Notes under the pieces: model-generated | What the model saw: only the letters and a program-made list of their open reading frames with translations | Database searches by the model: none | Told to the model about the DNA's origin: nothing | In this document: positions 1 through 9,297 of the stretch, piece by piece | Numbering within the stretch: the first letter of the stretch is position 1 | Layout: every line of letters begins with the position of its first letter | NCBI GenBank assembly: GCA_905479475.1 | Contig: CAJQMT010000015.1 | Location: 89,798 to 153,797 of the forward strand | Direction: 5' to 3' | Length of the DNA: 64,000 nucleotides | Origin: an uncultured Flavobacteriaceae bacterium | GTDB taxonomy: Bacteria; Bacteroidota; Bacteroidia; Flavobacteriales; Flavobacteriaceae | Translations under genes and position numbers: made by a program

Positions 1-1116
1 GATAGTTAATGGAGGAGTGATTCGGATTGCTTTTTCTTCAAAAAGTAGCCAGAATAAAATCAACCCTTTTTCCAAACATTTTAAAATAATTTTCGAGGCA
101 GTAGCTGGACTTTTTACAAGGATGGCAAGCATCAATCCAATACCTCGAATTTCCTTAATTTCGGGATGCGTTAGTAAGGATCGAATTAGTTTTTCTTTGC
201 GCAAAGCTTCGGGCATCAAGTTTCCTTCTGTAATTTCTTGTAAGGTAGCCAATGCGGCAGCTGCTATCACAGGATGTCCACCAAAAGTAGTGATATGACC
301 TAGTGTTGGCGCCTCTTTTAGTACCGCCATTTTTTCTTTGGAACTGATAAAGGCACCAATAGGCATTCCGCCTCCGAGCCCCTTTCCAGTAATAAGCACA
401 TCAGGAGTGCAACGGTAATTTTCGAAACCAAATAATTTTCCGGTACGACCGAAACCTGTTTGTATTTCATCTAAAATGAACAAGGCCCCCACTTCGTCAC
501 AACGTTTGCGAACTTTGACAAGGTAATCGTTTTGAGGGGCAATAAAACCAGCGCCACCTTGAATGGTTTCTAGGACGATGGCGGCTGTTTTTTCTGTAAT
601 TTTTTGCAGGTCATTTTCGTTATTGAACTCAATAAATCGAATGCCAGGTATGAGCGGGCGAAAGGCTCTATTTTGCTGTTCTGCTCCGCTAACACTCATA
701 GCACCTTGGGTATTACCATGATACCCATTTTTACAAGCGATCAATTCGCTTCGACCTGTCCATTTTTTGGCAAGTTTCATAGCTCCTTCAGTGGCTTCGG
801 TACCAGAATTGGTCAGGTAAGTAGTAGAAAGTGATTCAGGGAGGTGCTTTGCGAGTAACTTGCAAAGTTCGAGCGACGGTTTTTGAATGAATTCACCGTA
901 CACCATGACATGCATGTATTTGGTAAGTTGGTTTTGAATGGCTTGGATGACTCTAGGGGGATTGTGTCCGAGGCTATTGGCAGAAACTCCGGCCACAAAG
1001 TCTAGGTATTTTTTTTCATGACTATCATAAATATAGACTCCTTCAGCACGAGAAATTTCTATGGCTAGCGGGTGAGGAGTGGTTTGTGCTTGAAAATTAT
1101 AAAAATCTTCTTTCAT
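1..1116 (-). CDS. Class III PLP-dependent aminotransferase, C-terminus cut by window edge
   Basis: About 372 residues are visible; family members are usually near 395, so only the last few dozen are missing beyond base 1. The fold-type I signature is intact: FILDEIQTGFGRTG, then the PLP-lysine segment LITGKGLGGGMPIG, and GTEATEGAMK in the cofactor phosphate region. These place it in the acetylornithine/ornithine/4-aminobutyrate aminotransferase class, often labelled aspartate aminotransferase family in flavobacteria. The substrate cannot be read from sequence. The ATG at 1114-1116 (complement) gives a natural start. It lies 24 bases downstream of the OstA-like gene on the same strand, so the two may be co-transcribed. 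Confidence 0.85.
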   Translation of the reverse strand, partial: MKEDFYNFQAQTTPHPLAIEISRAEGVYIYDSHEKKYLDFVAGVSANSLGHNPPRVIQAIQNQLTKYMHVMVYGEFIQKPSLELCKLLAKHLPESLSTTYLTNSGTEATEGAMKLAKKWTGRSELIACKNGYHGNTQGAMSVSGAEQQNRAFRPLIPGIRFIEFNNENDLQKITEKTAAIVLETIQGGAGFIAPQNDYLVKVRKRCDEVGALFILDEIQTGFGRTGKLFGFENYRCTPDVLITGKGLGGGMPIGAFISSKEKMAVLKEAPTLGHITTFGGHPVIAAAALATLQEITEGNLMPEALRKEKLIRSLLTHPEIKEIRGIGLMLAILVKSPATASKIILKCLEKGLILFWLLFEEKAIRITPPLTI

Positions 1117-1140
1117 GATAATTCGTTCTTCTATAAAATA

Positions 1141-2673
1141 CTACGGGTTTTTAATTTCCGTATTCAAATCGTCTTTGTTTTCATTTTTGATGAAAATATC
1201 TTCTTTGGTTATTGGTTTTTCGTTCTCGCGCCATACAAAACCTTTTAATTTATTTTCGGTCTCAGGAAATTGAGAAGGAGGATATGTTTTGCCATCCGGT
1301 GTTTTTAAAAACTTGATACGTTGCACTGAATTGTTTTCGAGTTCAAATATGATATTACTACAACTCATTTTCATCACAGCAATTAATTTTTTTCCTTCAT
1401 CACGTGCATAATTGATTACCTCGCCATTTCCCTTAGATAATAAGGATTGTAATTTATTTCCCTTAAATTTACCAAACATATTTTTCCCTTTAATTTGGTT
1501 GAAACCGATAGAGTCTTTTTGATTGATAAAGGCATTTTTTTTGATAAACAATGAGTCTAATTTGTTTGTTTTTGTGTTGGATAGAAGTTCGATGGTGTCT
1601 CCCGTAATTTGATTGCCACCTGACCAAATAATAGGCTTTTTGAACATTTTTGTCAAACCAATTTTTTGAGAGGTATGAAGCGAATCGCATTTCCCGCTCA
1701 GATCAGTTTTGAAAAATTTGACATGATGAAAAGCACGTATGATTCTGTTATCAGGCGCACCGGTAATTAAGAGTGTATCTCCATGAATAAAAAGAGAATC
1801 TTTCTCTGCTATGGAAATGGCAAGGGCTTTTTTGATGACAAATACGGAGTCTTGCATTCGATGAAATTCTGCATAACCGCCTTTGACAATCATGTTGTTC
1901 AATGTATCTGTAATCACAGTATTTCCTGTAGAAGATGCAAATCCTCTTTCTTTATGGTTGTAGATGCTATCTCCTTCGATAACTCGGTTGTCGTATTTAA
2001 TCTTCGAATGATGTACTAAATTGGAGATGCCCAAACGCGTGTCGTAAAAGCCTTTTTCAGCATAGGCAATGCTTTCTTTGGTATTGATAGTAGTAGGACC
2101 ATAAAAATAAACATGCCCATTATCAGTGTAATAATTTAAATGATTTGATTTTAGCGTGTTGTCAGGGTTTTGGACGATGACGTTAGTCGTAGCTTTGAAT
2201 TTTTTTTGTTCTAAATAGTAGGTGCCGTTTTTGCTTATCAGTCTACTTTCACCGTTTGTAATTGTGCCATGGCAATTGTAGTATAATTCTTGTTTTTTTC
2301 TGTCGAAATGTAAAGTGTCTGTTGTCAACTCCATATTAGGGTCATTTAGTTGGACATTTCCCCAAGAAACAGATTTTTTTAAAGCCCCATTATAACTGGT
2401 GTACTCTGATTTTTGATATAAAGTGTCCCCTTGATTGATACGCACGTCTCCGTAGGCATGCAATAAGTTTTGAGATGAATAGAGGAGGGCTTTGTTACAG
2501 GTTAGAATAGCCCCATCATGACTTACTTTTACACGACCATTCAAAACAACGGCACCTGGATATTTTGCTTCGTTTTTATAGGTCTGCTCGGAATTTAAAA
2601 TTTTGATTTTCTTGTTTTGAGTATTCCCCAAAAAAGAAATTGCAAAGACAAGTAAATAGAGTAATCGTTTCAA
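1141..2673 (-). CDS. OstA/LptA-like outer-membrane biogenesis protein, TTG start
   Basis: A secreted, beta-rich protein of about 510 residues. From the chosen TTG at 2671-2673 it begins MKRLLYLLVFAISFLG, a signal peptide, followed by the OstA-N/LptA-like region (KYPGAVVLNGRVKVSHDGAILTC) with repeated strands. In Bacteroidota such proteins are thought to act in lipopolysaccharide transport to the outer membrane. An in-frame ATG exists at 2745, but a TATTTTTG box on the minus strand (2699-2692) lies inside that extension and the signal peptide begins at the TTG, so the shorter form is preferred. Its neighbour purA is separated by a terminator. Function is inferred from family resemblance only. 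Confidence 0.8.
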   Translation of the reverse strand: MKRLLYLLVFAISFLGNTQNKKIKILNSEQTYKNEAKYPGAVVLNGRVKVSHDGAILTCNKALLYSSQNLLHAYGDVRINQGDTLYQKSEYTSYNGALKKSVSWGNVQLNDPNMELTTDTLHFDRKKQELYYNCHGTITNGESRLISKNGTYYLEQKKFKATTNVIVQNPDNTLKSNHLNYYTDNGHVYFYGPTTINTKESIAYAEKGFYDTRLGISNLVHHSKIKYDNRVIEGDSIYNHKERGFASSTGNTVITDTLNNMIVKGGYAEFHRMQDSVFVIKKALAISIAEKDSLFIHGDTLLITGAPDNRIIRAFHHVKFFKTDLSGKCDSLHTSQKIGLTKMFKKPIIWSGGNQITGDTIELLSNTKTNKLDSLFIKKNAFINQKDSIGFNQIKGKNMFGKFKGNKLQSLLSKGNGEVINYARDEGKKLIAVMKMSCSNIIFELENNSVQRIKFLKTPDGKTYPPSQFPETENKLKGFVWRENEKPITKEDIFIKNENKDDLNTEIKNP

Positions 2674-2691
2674 TGTGTTTTCTTTGAGATG

Positions 2692-2699
2692 CAAAAATA
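2692..2699 (-). promoter_or_regulatory. -7 promoter box for OstA-like gene
   Basis: TATTTTTG on the minus strand matches the Bacteroidota TAnnTTTG element. It sits 18 bases before the TTG at 2673 and decides the start in favour of that codon. The -33 element is not clear. Confidence 0.5.
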
Positions 2700-2775
2700 A
2701 GCAAAAAGAGGGGAGAATAATTTTGAAAAGGTTAAAATATAGCATAATGGTTGGAATCCTGTCTGCTAAAATTTC

Positions 2776-2810
2776 AAAAAAAACGAACGCCTACTGGACG
2801 TTCGTTTTTT
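2776..2810 (-). terminator. Rho-independent terminator after purA
   Basis: Arms AAACGAACG and CGTTCGTTT flank a 9-base loop, with an A-run on the left and a T-run on the right, so it can work in both directions. It lies just past the purA stop and separates purA from the OstA-like gene. Confidence 0.8.
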
Positions 2811-2830
2811 TGTGGATTTCTTTATTGTGA

Positions 2831-4102
2831 TTATCTCACAATGGTTTGTTTTCTATCCGGTCCTACAGAAACGATAGAAATACGAATACCGGTTTCTTTT
2901 TCTATAAAATCGATATATGTTGAAAGCTCTTTTGGAAATTCAGCTTCTGAAGTAATTTCAGTGATGTCTTCACTCCATCCTTTGAATTCTGTATAGATAG
3001 GTTTTACATTTTCAGGTTCTATGTTGTAAGGGAAATGTTCAATGGTTTCTCCTTTGTATTCGTAAGCAGTACATACTTTTAAAGTTTCAAATCCAGAAAG
3101 CACATCTCCTTTCATCATGTTTAATTGCGTCACTCCATTTACTTGGCAAGCATATTTTAATGCTACAAGATCTAGCCAGCCGCATCTTCTTGCACGTCCT
3201 GTAGTCGCTCCGAATTCATGACCAACTTTTGCCATTCTAGCTCCGTCTTCGTCAAACAATTCTGTAGGGAAGGGGCCCGAACCGACACGTGTTGTATAGG
3301 CTTTGAAAATACCATAAACTTCTCCAATGGTATTGGGTGCTATTCCCAAACCTGTACAAGCTCCTGCTGCGGTTGTGTTTGAAGAAGTAACAAAAGGATA
3401 GGTTCCAAAGTCTACATCTAACAAAGAACCTTGTGCTCCTTCCGCTAAAATAGTTTTGTTCGCTTTGATAGCTTGGTGCAAATATTCTTCACTATCAATA
3501 AATGTCATTTCTTTCAATCGAGCTACCGCTGCAAAGAATTCTTCTTTGAGTGCTTCAAGATTGTACTCCAATTCAAGGTCAAAGAAACTTAACATTTTTA
3601 AATGCTTGTCTGTCAGCGTTTGAAAAATTTCTTTCCAGTTGTCCATTTCCAAATCTCCAACACGCATTCCATTACGTCCAGTTTTGTCCATATATGTTGG
3701 TCCAATACCTTTCAGAGTAGAACCAATTTTTGCCTTTCCCTTAGAAATTTCAGATGCCTGATCTAACAAGCGGTGCGTTGGTAAAATCAAATGTGCTTTT
3801 CTGGAAAGCAATATTTTGGCATTCAAGTCCAAATTGAATTTTCCTAAGTTTTCCAATTCTTTTTTAAAGATGACAGGATCTATGACTACTCCATTTCCAA
3901 CGACATTCAAGGCTTCATCGTGAAATATTCCAGAAGGAATCGTATGTAATACGTGTTTGTGTCCATCAAAAATTAAAGTGTGTCCAGCGTTAGGTCCACC
4001 TTGGAAACGAGAAATTAAGTTGTAATTTTTTGTAAGTACATCTACAATTTTACCTTTTCCTTCGTCTCCCCATTGCAAGCCTAGTAATAAATCTACAGCC
4101 AT
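2831..4102 (-). CDS. purA: Adenylosuccinate synthetase
   Basis: Catalyses GTP-dependent joining of IMP and aspartate to adenylosuccinate, the first committed step of AMP synthesis. The 423-residue length is standard. Visible motifs are the GTP P-loop GLQWGDEGKGK at the N-terminus, the IMP-binding GGPNAGHTL with its catalytic His, KGIGPTYMDK, and the TTGRARRCGWLD arginine segment. The ATG at 4102 lies 12 bases after the stop of the Fur-family gene, so the two probably form an operon. A strong terminator follows. The Fur-purA pairing recurs in Flavobacteriaceae. Confidence 0.97.
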   Translation of the reverse strand: MAVDLLLGLQWGDEGKGKIVDVLTKNYNLISRFQGGPNAGHTLIFDGHKHVLHTIPSGIFHDEALNVVGNGVVIDPVIFKKELENLGKFNLDLNAKILLSRKAHLILPTHRLLDQASEISKGKAKIGSTLKGIGPTYMDKTGRNGMRVGDLEMDNWKEIFQTLTDKHLKMLSFFDLELEYNLEALKEEFFAAVARLKEMTFIDSEEYLHQAIKANKTILAEGAQGSLLDVDFGTYPFVTSSNTTAAGACTGLGIAPNTIGEVYGIFKAYTTRVGSGPFPTELFDEDGARMAKVGHEFGATTGRARRCGWLDLVALKYACQVNGVTQLNMMKGDVLSGFETLKVCTAYEYKGETIEHFPYNIEPENVKPIYTEFKGWSEDITEITSEAEFPKELSTYIDFIEKETGIRISIVSVGPDRKQTIVR

Positions 4103-4114
4103 TGTATTAAAAAA

Positions 4115-4567
4115 TTATTTAGTGTTGTTTTTGTTTTTCTTTTTTCCGTAAAAGTAAAGTGAATGGTTTTCGATTTCAATATCAAAAAATTCTTCAATAG
4201 ATTTTTTGATGTTTTGAATCCTTGGATCGCAAAACTCAATAACCTCCCCGTCATCTAAAATGACATGGTCGTGTTGTTTGTTGAAGAAACTCTTTTCGTA
4301 ATGTGCCTGGTTTTGACCAAATTGGTGTTTTCTGACCAAGCCGCTATCTAGAAGTAATTCAATGGTATTGTAGAGTGTTGCTCTACTGACCCTGTAATTT
4401 TTGTTTTTCATACTGATATAAAGAGACTCTATATCAAAATGTTCTTCTAAGTCATATATTTCTTGAAGAATAGCAAAGCGCTCAGGAGTTTTTCGGTGAC
4501 TGTTTTTTTCTAAAAACTTCACAAAAACACCTTTCGCAGTTTCTTGATGATTAATTTTATTTTCCAT
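4115..4567 (-). CDS. Fur-family transcriptional regulator
   Basis: A 150-residue cytoplasmic metal-responsive repressor. The winged-helix half contains [13 protein letters not shown] and the recognition region [21 protein letters not shown]. The dimerisation half has [18 protein letters not shown], with the HxH and acidic metal ligands. Classical Fur has paired CxxC motifs for structural zinc; here a single Cys is present, so that site is missing. A TAAATTTG box on the minus strand (4602-4595) precedes the gene. Peroxide- or zinc-sensing relatives (PerR, Zur) cannot be excluded. Fur-box-like palindromes near 34.2 and 40.65 kb are candidate targets (inference). Confidence 0.9.
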   Translation of the reverse strand: MENKINHQETAKGVFVKFLEKNSHRKTPERFAILQEIYDLEEHFDIESLYISMKNKNYRVSRATLYNTIELLLDSGLVRKHQFGQNQAHYEKSFFNKQHDHVILDDGEVIEFCDPRIQNIKKSIEEFFDIEIENHSLYFYGKKKNKNNTK

Positions 4568-4754
4568 TCGATGCTAATATTAAAATAGCAAAACGCAAAT
4601 TTAGTGTTATTTTTGATTTTGTAAGGAGGTTTTGAGATTTTTATTTGAAAGTATTTATTCCCCTTTCTAAAATATTTTATGTTTAAAAAATAGCTTATTT
4701 TAGTGAGAATCACGAACATAAAAAGAATGTAGCTAAAAATTTAGAAGAGGAGAT

Positions 4755-5711
4755 ATGAAAATAGTCGTATTAGATGGCCATACATTGAACCCTGGAGATT
4801 TGACTTGGAATGGAATAGGTGCTCTTGGCGAGCTAGTTGTGTATGATAGAACTCAGAACACTACAGAATCGATAGTACAGGCTATTGATGATGCGGCTGT
4901 AGTTTTTACAAATAAGACGCCTTTGTCCGCTGAAGTTCTCAGAAAAACGCTTGCGTTAAAATATATTGGTGTTTTAGCAACCGGTTACAACGTAGTGGAT
5001 TTGTCTTCTGCAAGAGAACAAGGAATTGTGGTGACCAATATACCCAGTTATGGTACTGCTGCTGTAGCTCAGTTTACGATGGGCATGATACTTCAGCTTT
5101 GTCATCGGATAGGAGAGCATTCTTCAGCGGTTCATTTAGGTGCATGGAGTCTTTGTCCCGATTTTTGTTTTTGGGATTTTCCGCTCATAGAATTGGCAGG
5201 AAAGACCATAGGTCTTGTTGGTTATGGAAAAATAGGAAGAAAAATGGCGCAAATATCGAAAGCCTTTGGATTGAATGTCTTGGTACATAGTAGAACAAAA
5301 CCCAGTAAACAAGATCTTGGGAAGTATGTTTCGTTTGAAAAGCTCTTGCAAAAATCGGATATCATTAGTCTTCACTGTCCATTGACGAACGAAACAAAGG
5401 ATTTGATCAATAAAGAGACAATTCAAAAAATGAAAACAGGAGTTTTGCTTGTAAATACGGCAAGAGGCGCTTTGGTGGTAGAAGAAGACCTGAAGGAAGC
5501 CTTACTCAGTGGCAAAATTGCCGCTGCAGCTTTGGATGTTGTTTCCGTAGAACCCATGCAAAAAGACAATCCTCTGTTGGGTGTTGCGAACTGTATTATC
5601 ACACCCCATATTGCTTGGGCGACCAAAGAGGCTCGCATGCGTCTAATGGCTACAGCAACAGAAAATTTAAAAGCCTTTTTAAATGGGAAACCGGTAAATG
5701 TAGTTGCCTAA
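4755..5711 (+). CDS. D-2-hydroxyacid dehydrogenase (glycerate dehydrogenase-like)
   Basis: A 318-residue NAD(P)-dependent dehydrogenase interconverting 2-oxoacids and D-2-hydroxyacids. The split catalytic domain surrounds a Rossmann domain with GLVGYGKIGRKMA near residue 150. The catalytic Arg lies in NTARGALV, the Glu in VVSVEPM and the His in TPHIAWAT. The overall pattern resembles hydroxypyruvate/glycerate dehydrogenases (HprA-like), but substrate choice is inference. GAGGAGAT precedes the ATG. It is encoded opposite to both neighbours, between fur-purA and the RelA/SpoT gene, and its stop is 6 bases from the convergent RelA/SpoT stop. It looks inserted into an otherwise conserved gene order. 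Confidence 0.88.
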   Translation: MKIVVLDGHTLNPGDLTWNGIGALGELVVYDRTQNTTESIVQAIDDAAVVFTNKTPLSAEVLRKTLALKYIGVLATGYNVVDLSSAREQGIVVTNIPSYGTAAVAQFTMGMILQLCHRIGEHSSAVHLGAWSLCPDFCFWDFPLIELAGKTIGLVGYGKIGRKMAQISKAFGLNVLVHSRTKPSKQDLGKYVSFEKLLQKSDIISLHCPLTNETKDLINKETIQKMKTGVLLVNTARGALVVEEDLKEALLSGKIAAAALDVVSVEPMQKDNPLLGVANCIITPHIAWATKEARMRLMATATENLKAFLNGKPVNVVA

Positions 5712-5717
5712 AAAAAC

Positions 5718-7931
5718 TTAGTCCACACGACTGACTTTGTTTACGCCGTCTACTTTTAAAATATTTTCAATCAACTTTTTCAATTGGGTTTTATTTTTTA
5801 CATCCAGTGTAATGCTACCATTGAATATAGAACCTCGGGTATTCGAGTTGATGTTGTAAATATTCATATTGCTATTGCCCGCAATAATTTGTGTTATTTT
5901 ATGTAAGATACCGTGTTTGTCTTCTCCACTAATTTTCAATGTGACTTTGTAATTTTGTTTTGAAGAGTCAATCCATTTGGCAAGCATGATACGGTATGCA
6001 TAATTTGATTGCATACTAATCGCGTTGGGACAGTTTTTTTTATGAACTTTGATACCGTCTTTGATTGTTAAAAAACCAAATACAGGATCACCTGGTATAG
6101 GATTACAACATTTGGATAGCTTGTATTCTAATTTTTCTTCATCTTTTCCAAACACGAGAAGGTCGAAATTACTACTCAATTCTTCAATGTCTTCCTTGGA
6201 ATTGATAGAAGTTTTTCGTTGAATCTTTTTCTTGAAATAATTATAAAGGGCATTGCTTCGCTGATTGGCAAAACTTTTCAACTCTGAATTTTCAATGGTG
6301 GAAGCTCCTACTCGGTAAAACAAATCAAAACTTGTTCTAAGCTTAAAATAATTTACCAACTCATTGGTGACTTTTTCGTCTAAGATGATTTTTAGTTGTT
6401 TTAATTTCCGAGCAAGTAAAACTTTTCCATCCTCAGCAATCAGTTTCTCTTCTTCCTTGAGAGCTGTTCTTATTCTAGCCTTTGCTCTGGCTGTAACCAC
6501 AAACTCTAACCATCTTGGATTTGGCTTTTGCAATCTTGTAGTCAGTACTTCTACTTGGTCTCCACTGGCTAAAATGGTGTCCAATGGTGTAAGTTTCCCG
6601 TTTACTTTGGCTCCGCGACATTTCAATCCAATATCAGTATGAATAGCGAAAGCAAAATCAAGTGCTGAGGATCCTCTTGGAAGAGACTTTAGGTCTCCAT
6701 TCGGTGTGAAAACAAAAATTTCTTCTGCGTACAAGTTCAATTTAAAATCTTCTACAAAGTCAACAGCATTTAGATTTCCATTTTCCAAGGTGTCTTTCAA
6801 CCGGTTTAACCAAACTTCTAATCCGCTTTCATTGACAGTACCTTGTTTGTATTTAAAATGCGCTGCATACCCTTTTTCCGCAATTTCATCCATTCGTTTG
6901 GATCGAATCTGAACTTCCACCCAATTTCCTTCAGGCCCCATAACAGTGATATGTAAAGATTCATAGCCTGTGGTTTTTGGATTCGTAATCCAATCCCGAA
7001 GTCTTATAGGATTTGGGTTGTAGTGATCGGTAACAATGGAATAAATTTTCCACGCATCAAATTTTTCGTTTTTATCATTAGAGTCATAAATAATTCGAAT
7101 CGCAAATTTGTCGTAAATTTCTTCAAAACTCACATTTTGCACTTGCATTTTTCTACGAATAGAATAAATGGATTTCGTACGCCCTTTGATTTCGTAGGAG
7201 AACTTCTCTTTGGAAAGGGTTTTTTCCAATTTGTCTGAAAAGCGCTTGATGTAAAAGTCTTGTTCTTCTTTACTTGCTTTAATTTTACTCAAAATATCTT
7301 GAAATACCTCTGGCTCGGTATATTTTAAACCGAGGTCCTCTAATTCTGTTTTGATGTTGTATAAACCCAATCGATGTGCAAGTGGGGCATAAATATAAAG
7401 CGTTTCAGAAGCAATTTTAACTTGCTTGTAATTCGGCATGGAATCCATGGTTTGCATGTTGTGCAAACGGTCTGCAATTTTTATTAGAATTACCCGAACA
7501 TCGTCGTTCAAGGTGAGCAGCATTTTTCGAAAATTCTCTGCTTGAATCGAAACATCGTGTTCTTTGTTGAGTCGCGAAATCTTTGTGAGACCATTGACTA
7601 CTTTGGCAATGCTTTCTCCAAAAAGCTGTTCGATATCAGTAATGGTGTATGGGGTGTCTTCTACGACATCATGCAACAGTGCAGCAGCAATTGAAGCCGC
7701 ACCAAGACCAATTTCATAAGCGACTGTTTTGGCAACAGCAATTGGGTGAAATATATAAGGCTCTCCTGTTTTTCTTCTTTGTTCACTATGGGCGTCCAAA
7801 GCCAAGTCAAAAGCCTTTCGAATTAGTTTTTTATCAGCCGCGGAAAGTACCTGATACGTCCCTTTCAAGAGGTCTTTATATCGATTTGCAATTTCCTTAT
7901 TTTCTTCTTCTATCGTCGCTGAATAATTCAT
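5718..7931 (-). CDS. Bifunctional (p)ppGpp synthetase/hydrolase, RelA/SpoT family
   Basis: A 737-residue alarmone enzyme governing the stringent response. Domains in order: an HD hydrolase domain (H in RRKTGEPYIFHP, then ALLHDVVEDT), the synthetase domain (YDKFAIRIIYD and TGYESLHITVMGPEG), a TGS domain (EEIFVFTPNGDLKSLPRGSSALDFAFAIH), a conserved-cysteine region (CCNPIPGDPVFGF with later KKNCPNA) and a C-terminal ACT domain. The intact HDxxED motif indicates that hydrolase activity is retained, so a Rel/SpoT-type bifunctional enzyme is likelier than a RelA-type synthetase. Starts at ATG 7931, 37 bases after the M48 protease gene on the same strand. Confidence 0.95.
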   Translation of the reverse strand: MNYSATIEEENKEIANRYKDLLKGTYQVLSAADKKLIRKAFDLALDAHSEQRRKTGEPYIFHPIAVAKTVAYEIGLGAASIAAALLHDVVEDTPYTITDIEQLFGESIAKVVNGLTKISRLNKEHDVSIQAENFRKMLLTLNDDVRVILIKIADRLHNMQTMDSMPNYKQVKIASETLYIYAPLAHRLGLYNIKTELEDLGLKYTEPEVFQDILSKIKASKEEQDFYIKRFSDKLEKTLSKEKFSYEIKGRTKSIYSIRRKMQVQNVSFEEIYDKFAIRIIYDSNDKNEKFDAWKIYSIVTDHYNPNPIRLRDWITNPKTTGYESLHITVMGPEGNWVEVQIRSKRMDEIAEKGYAAHFKYKQGTVNESGLEVWLNRLKDTLENGNLNAVDFVEDFKLNLYAEEIFVFTPNGDLKSLPRGSSALDFAFAIHTDIGLKCRGAKVNGKLTPLDTILASGDQVEVLTTRLQKPNPRWLEFVVTARAKARIRTALKEEEKLIAEDGKVLLARKLKQLKIILDEKVTNELVNYFKLRTSFDLFYRVGASTIENSELKSFANQRSNALYNYFKKKIQRKTSINSKEDIEELSSNFDLLVFGKDEEKLEYKLSKCCNPIPGDPVFGFLTIKDGIKVHKKNCPNAISMQSNYAYRIMLAKWIDSSKQNYKVTLKISGEDKHGILHKITQIIAGNSNMNIYNINSNTRGSIFNGSITLDVKNKTQLKKLIENILKVDGVNKVSRVD

Positions 7932-7968
7932 GATGGGAATATATTATTTTTTTGATGGAATCTCTGAA

Positions 7969-9201
7969 TTATTTATTCAAATTTTGAATGCGTTGCAATA
8001 GGGTAGGATGAGAATAATAGAGATAGACCAAAGATTTATGGGGGGTCAAGTTGCTCAAACTATTTTTGGATAGCTTTTTAAGAGCTTGGATCAAATCGTT
8101 GGCATTTGAATTTTCTTTTGCGTAGTTGTCCGCCTGGTATTCAAAAATCCTTGAAACAATGTTCAGGAGCATACCTGTGAACTCTGAAAGGGGAGTGTAT
8201 AGTATGCTGAAAACAACGATGCCTACGTGGAAACTTGGAAATGAAATTCCTAAAGAATCTGCTAACAAAGGATTGTCTATCAATAGGGATAGGATGAAAA
8301 GTGTAAGCCCTGTTATTAGGGTTGACAGTACTATATTGTAAAAAACATGTTTTCTTTTGCTGTGCCCAATTTCATGTGCAAAAACGGCCACAATTTCATC
8401 TGTGCTCAAGTCATGTATCAAAGTGTCGTATAAAACAATCCTTTTTTTAGAACCAAATCCTGAAAAGTAAGCATTCGCTTTCGAGGAGCGTTTGGATCCG
8501 TCAATCACAAAAATTTTGTCGAGTTGGAACCCTACTTTGAGAGCAAAATTTTCCAACTTGGTTTTTAGTATTCCTTCTTCCAAAGGACTTTGCTTATTGA
8601 ACAAAGGCACTAATAGGGAAGAATAGAACAAATTCATGAAAAGTGAAAACAAAGACACCACGATCCAAGTATAAACCCAAAATAGGTTTCCTGTTTTTAA
8701 ATAAAGCCAAGTGATGAAAGATATCAAGAGACCACCTAAAAAAAGCATGAGCAACCAGCTTTTGATTTTGTCAATAAAAAATAATTTTTTGGTGGTTTTG
8801 TTAAATCCAAACTTTTCTTCAATTACAAATGTCTTGTAATAAGAAAATGGAGTGTAAATGAGATCATTCACAAAAAAGAGCCCCCCTAAAAAGTACAAGG
8901 TTATCAAAATTTCATTTGAGGTCAAATATCGAGCAATTGAATCCACATATAAAAATCCGTCTGCCCCAAAAAAAGCGAGTGTTATTGTCAAAGAAAAACC
9001 ATTTCTAAAAAGTGAAAAAAGATGATTCTTTTTTTTGTATTCTTGTGATTTTTCATAGGCCTTTGAGTCATAGACGTCCGCAATCTCTTCTGACAACTTG
9101 TCCTTAAAATGTCGCGCATTTAATAGCGATAAGACAGTTTCTTTTGTGAAATTAAAAATAAGAATACCAATGAGAATATAAAAAAGAACTTCTGGATTCA
9201 T
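7969..9201 (-). CDS. M48-family membrane zinc metallopeptidase (Ste24-like)
   Basis: A 410-residue integral membrane protease of the CAAX prenyl protease type. Several hydrophobic segments fill the N-terminal half and two more follow the active site. The zinc site is VFAHEIGHSKRKH (HExxH), with the third ligand in the EYQADNYA segment. Flavobacteria lack obvious prenylated substrates, so a general membrane-protein quality-control role is likelier (inference). The reading frame opens with a TTG six codons earlier, but the ATG at 9201 gives MNPEVLFYILIGIL, a clean first membrane helix, and is preferred. Confidence 0.9.
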   Translation of the reverse strand: MNPEVLFYILIGILIFNFTKETVLSLLNARHFKDKLSEEIADVYDSKAYEKSQEYKKKNHLFSLFRNGFSLTITLAFFGADGFLYVDSIARYLTSNEILITLYFLGGLFFVNDLIYTPFSYYKTFVIEEKFGFNKTTKKLFFIDKIKSWLLMLFLGGLLISFITWLYLKTGNLFWVYTWIVVSLFSLFMNLFYSSLLVPLFNKQSPLEEGILKTKLENFALKVGFQLDKIFVIDGSKRSSKANAYFSGFGSKKRIVLYDTLIHDLSTDEIVAVFAHEIGHSKRKHVFYNIVLSTLITGLTLFILSLLIDNPLLADSLGISFPSFHVGIVVFSILYTPLSEFTGMLLNIVSRIFEYQADNYAKENSNANDLIQALKKLSKNSLSNLTPHKSLVYLYYSHPTLLQRIQNLNK

Positions 9202-9297
9202 AAAGTTACGTTGAGTCAATTAAAAAAATAAAGATACAAAGTACTCAAAAGCAAGCCAAGTAAAGAAGGCGTAAATCCTTTTGTTTTTAAAATAATA

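Noticed and set aside
2674..2745. ATG-started extension of the OstA-like protein
   Set aside because: It contains the promoter box and precedes the signal peptide; the TTG at 2673 fits better.
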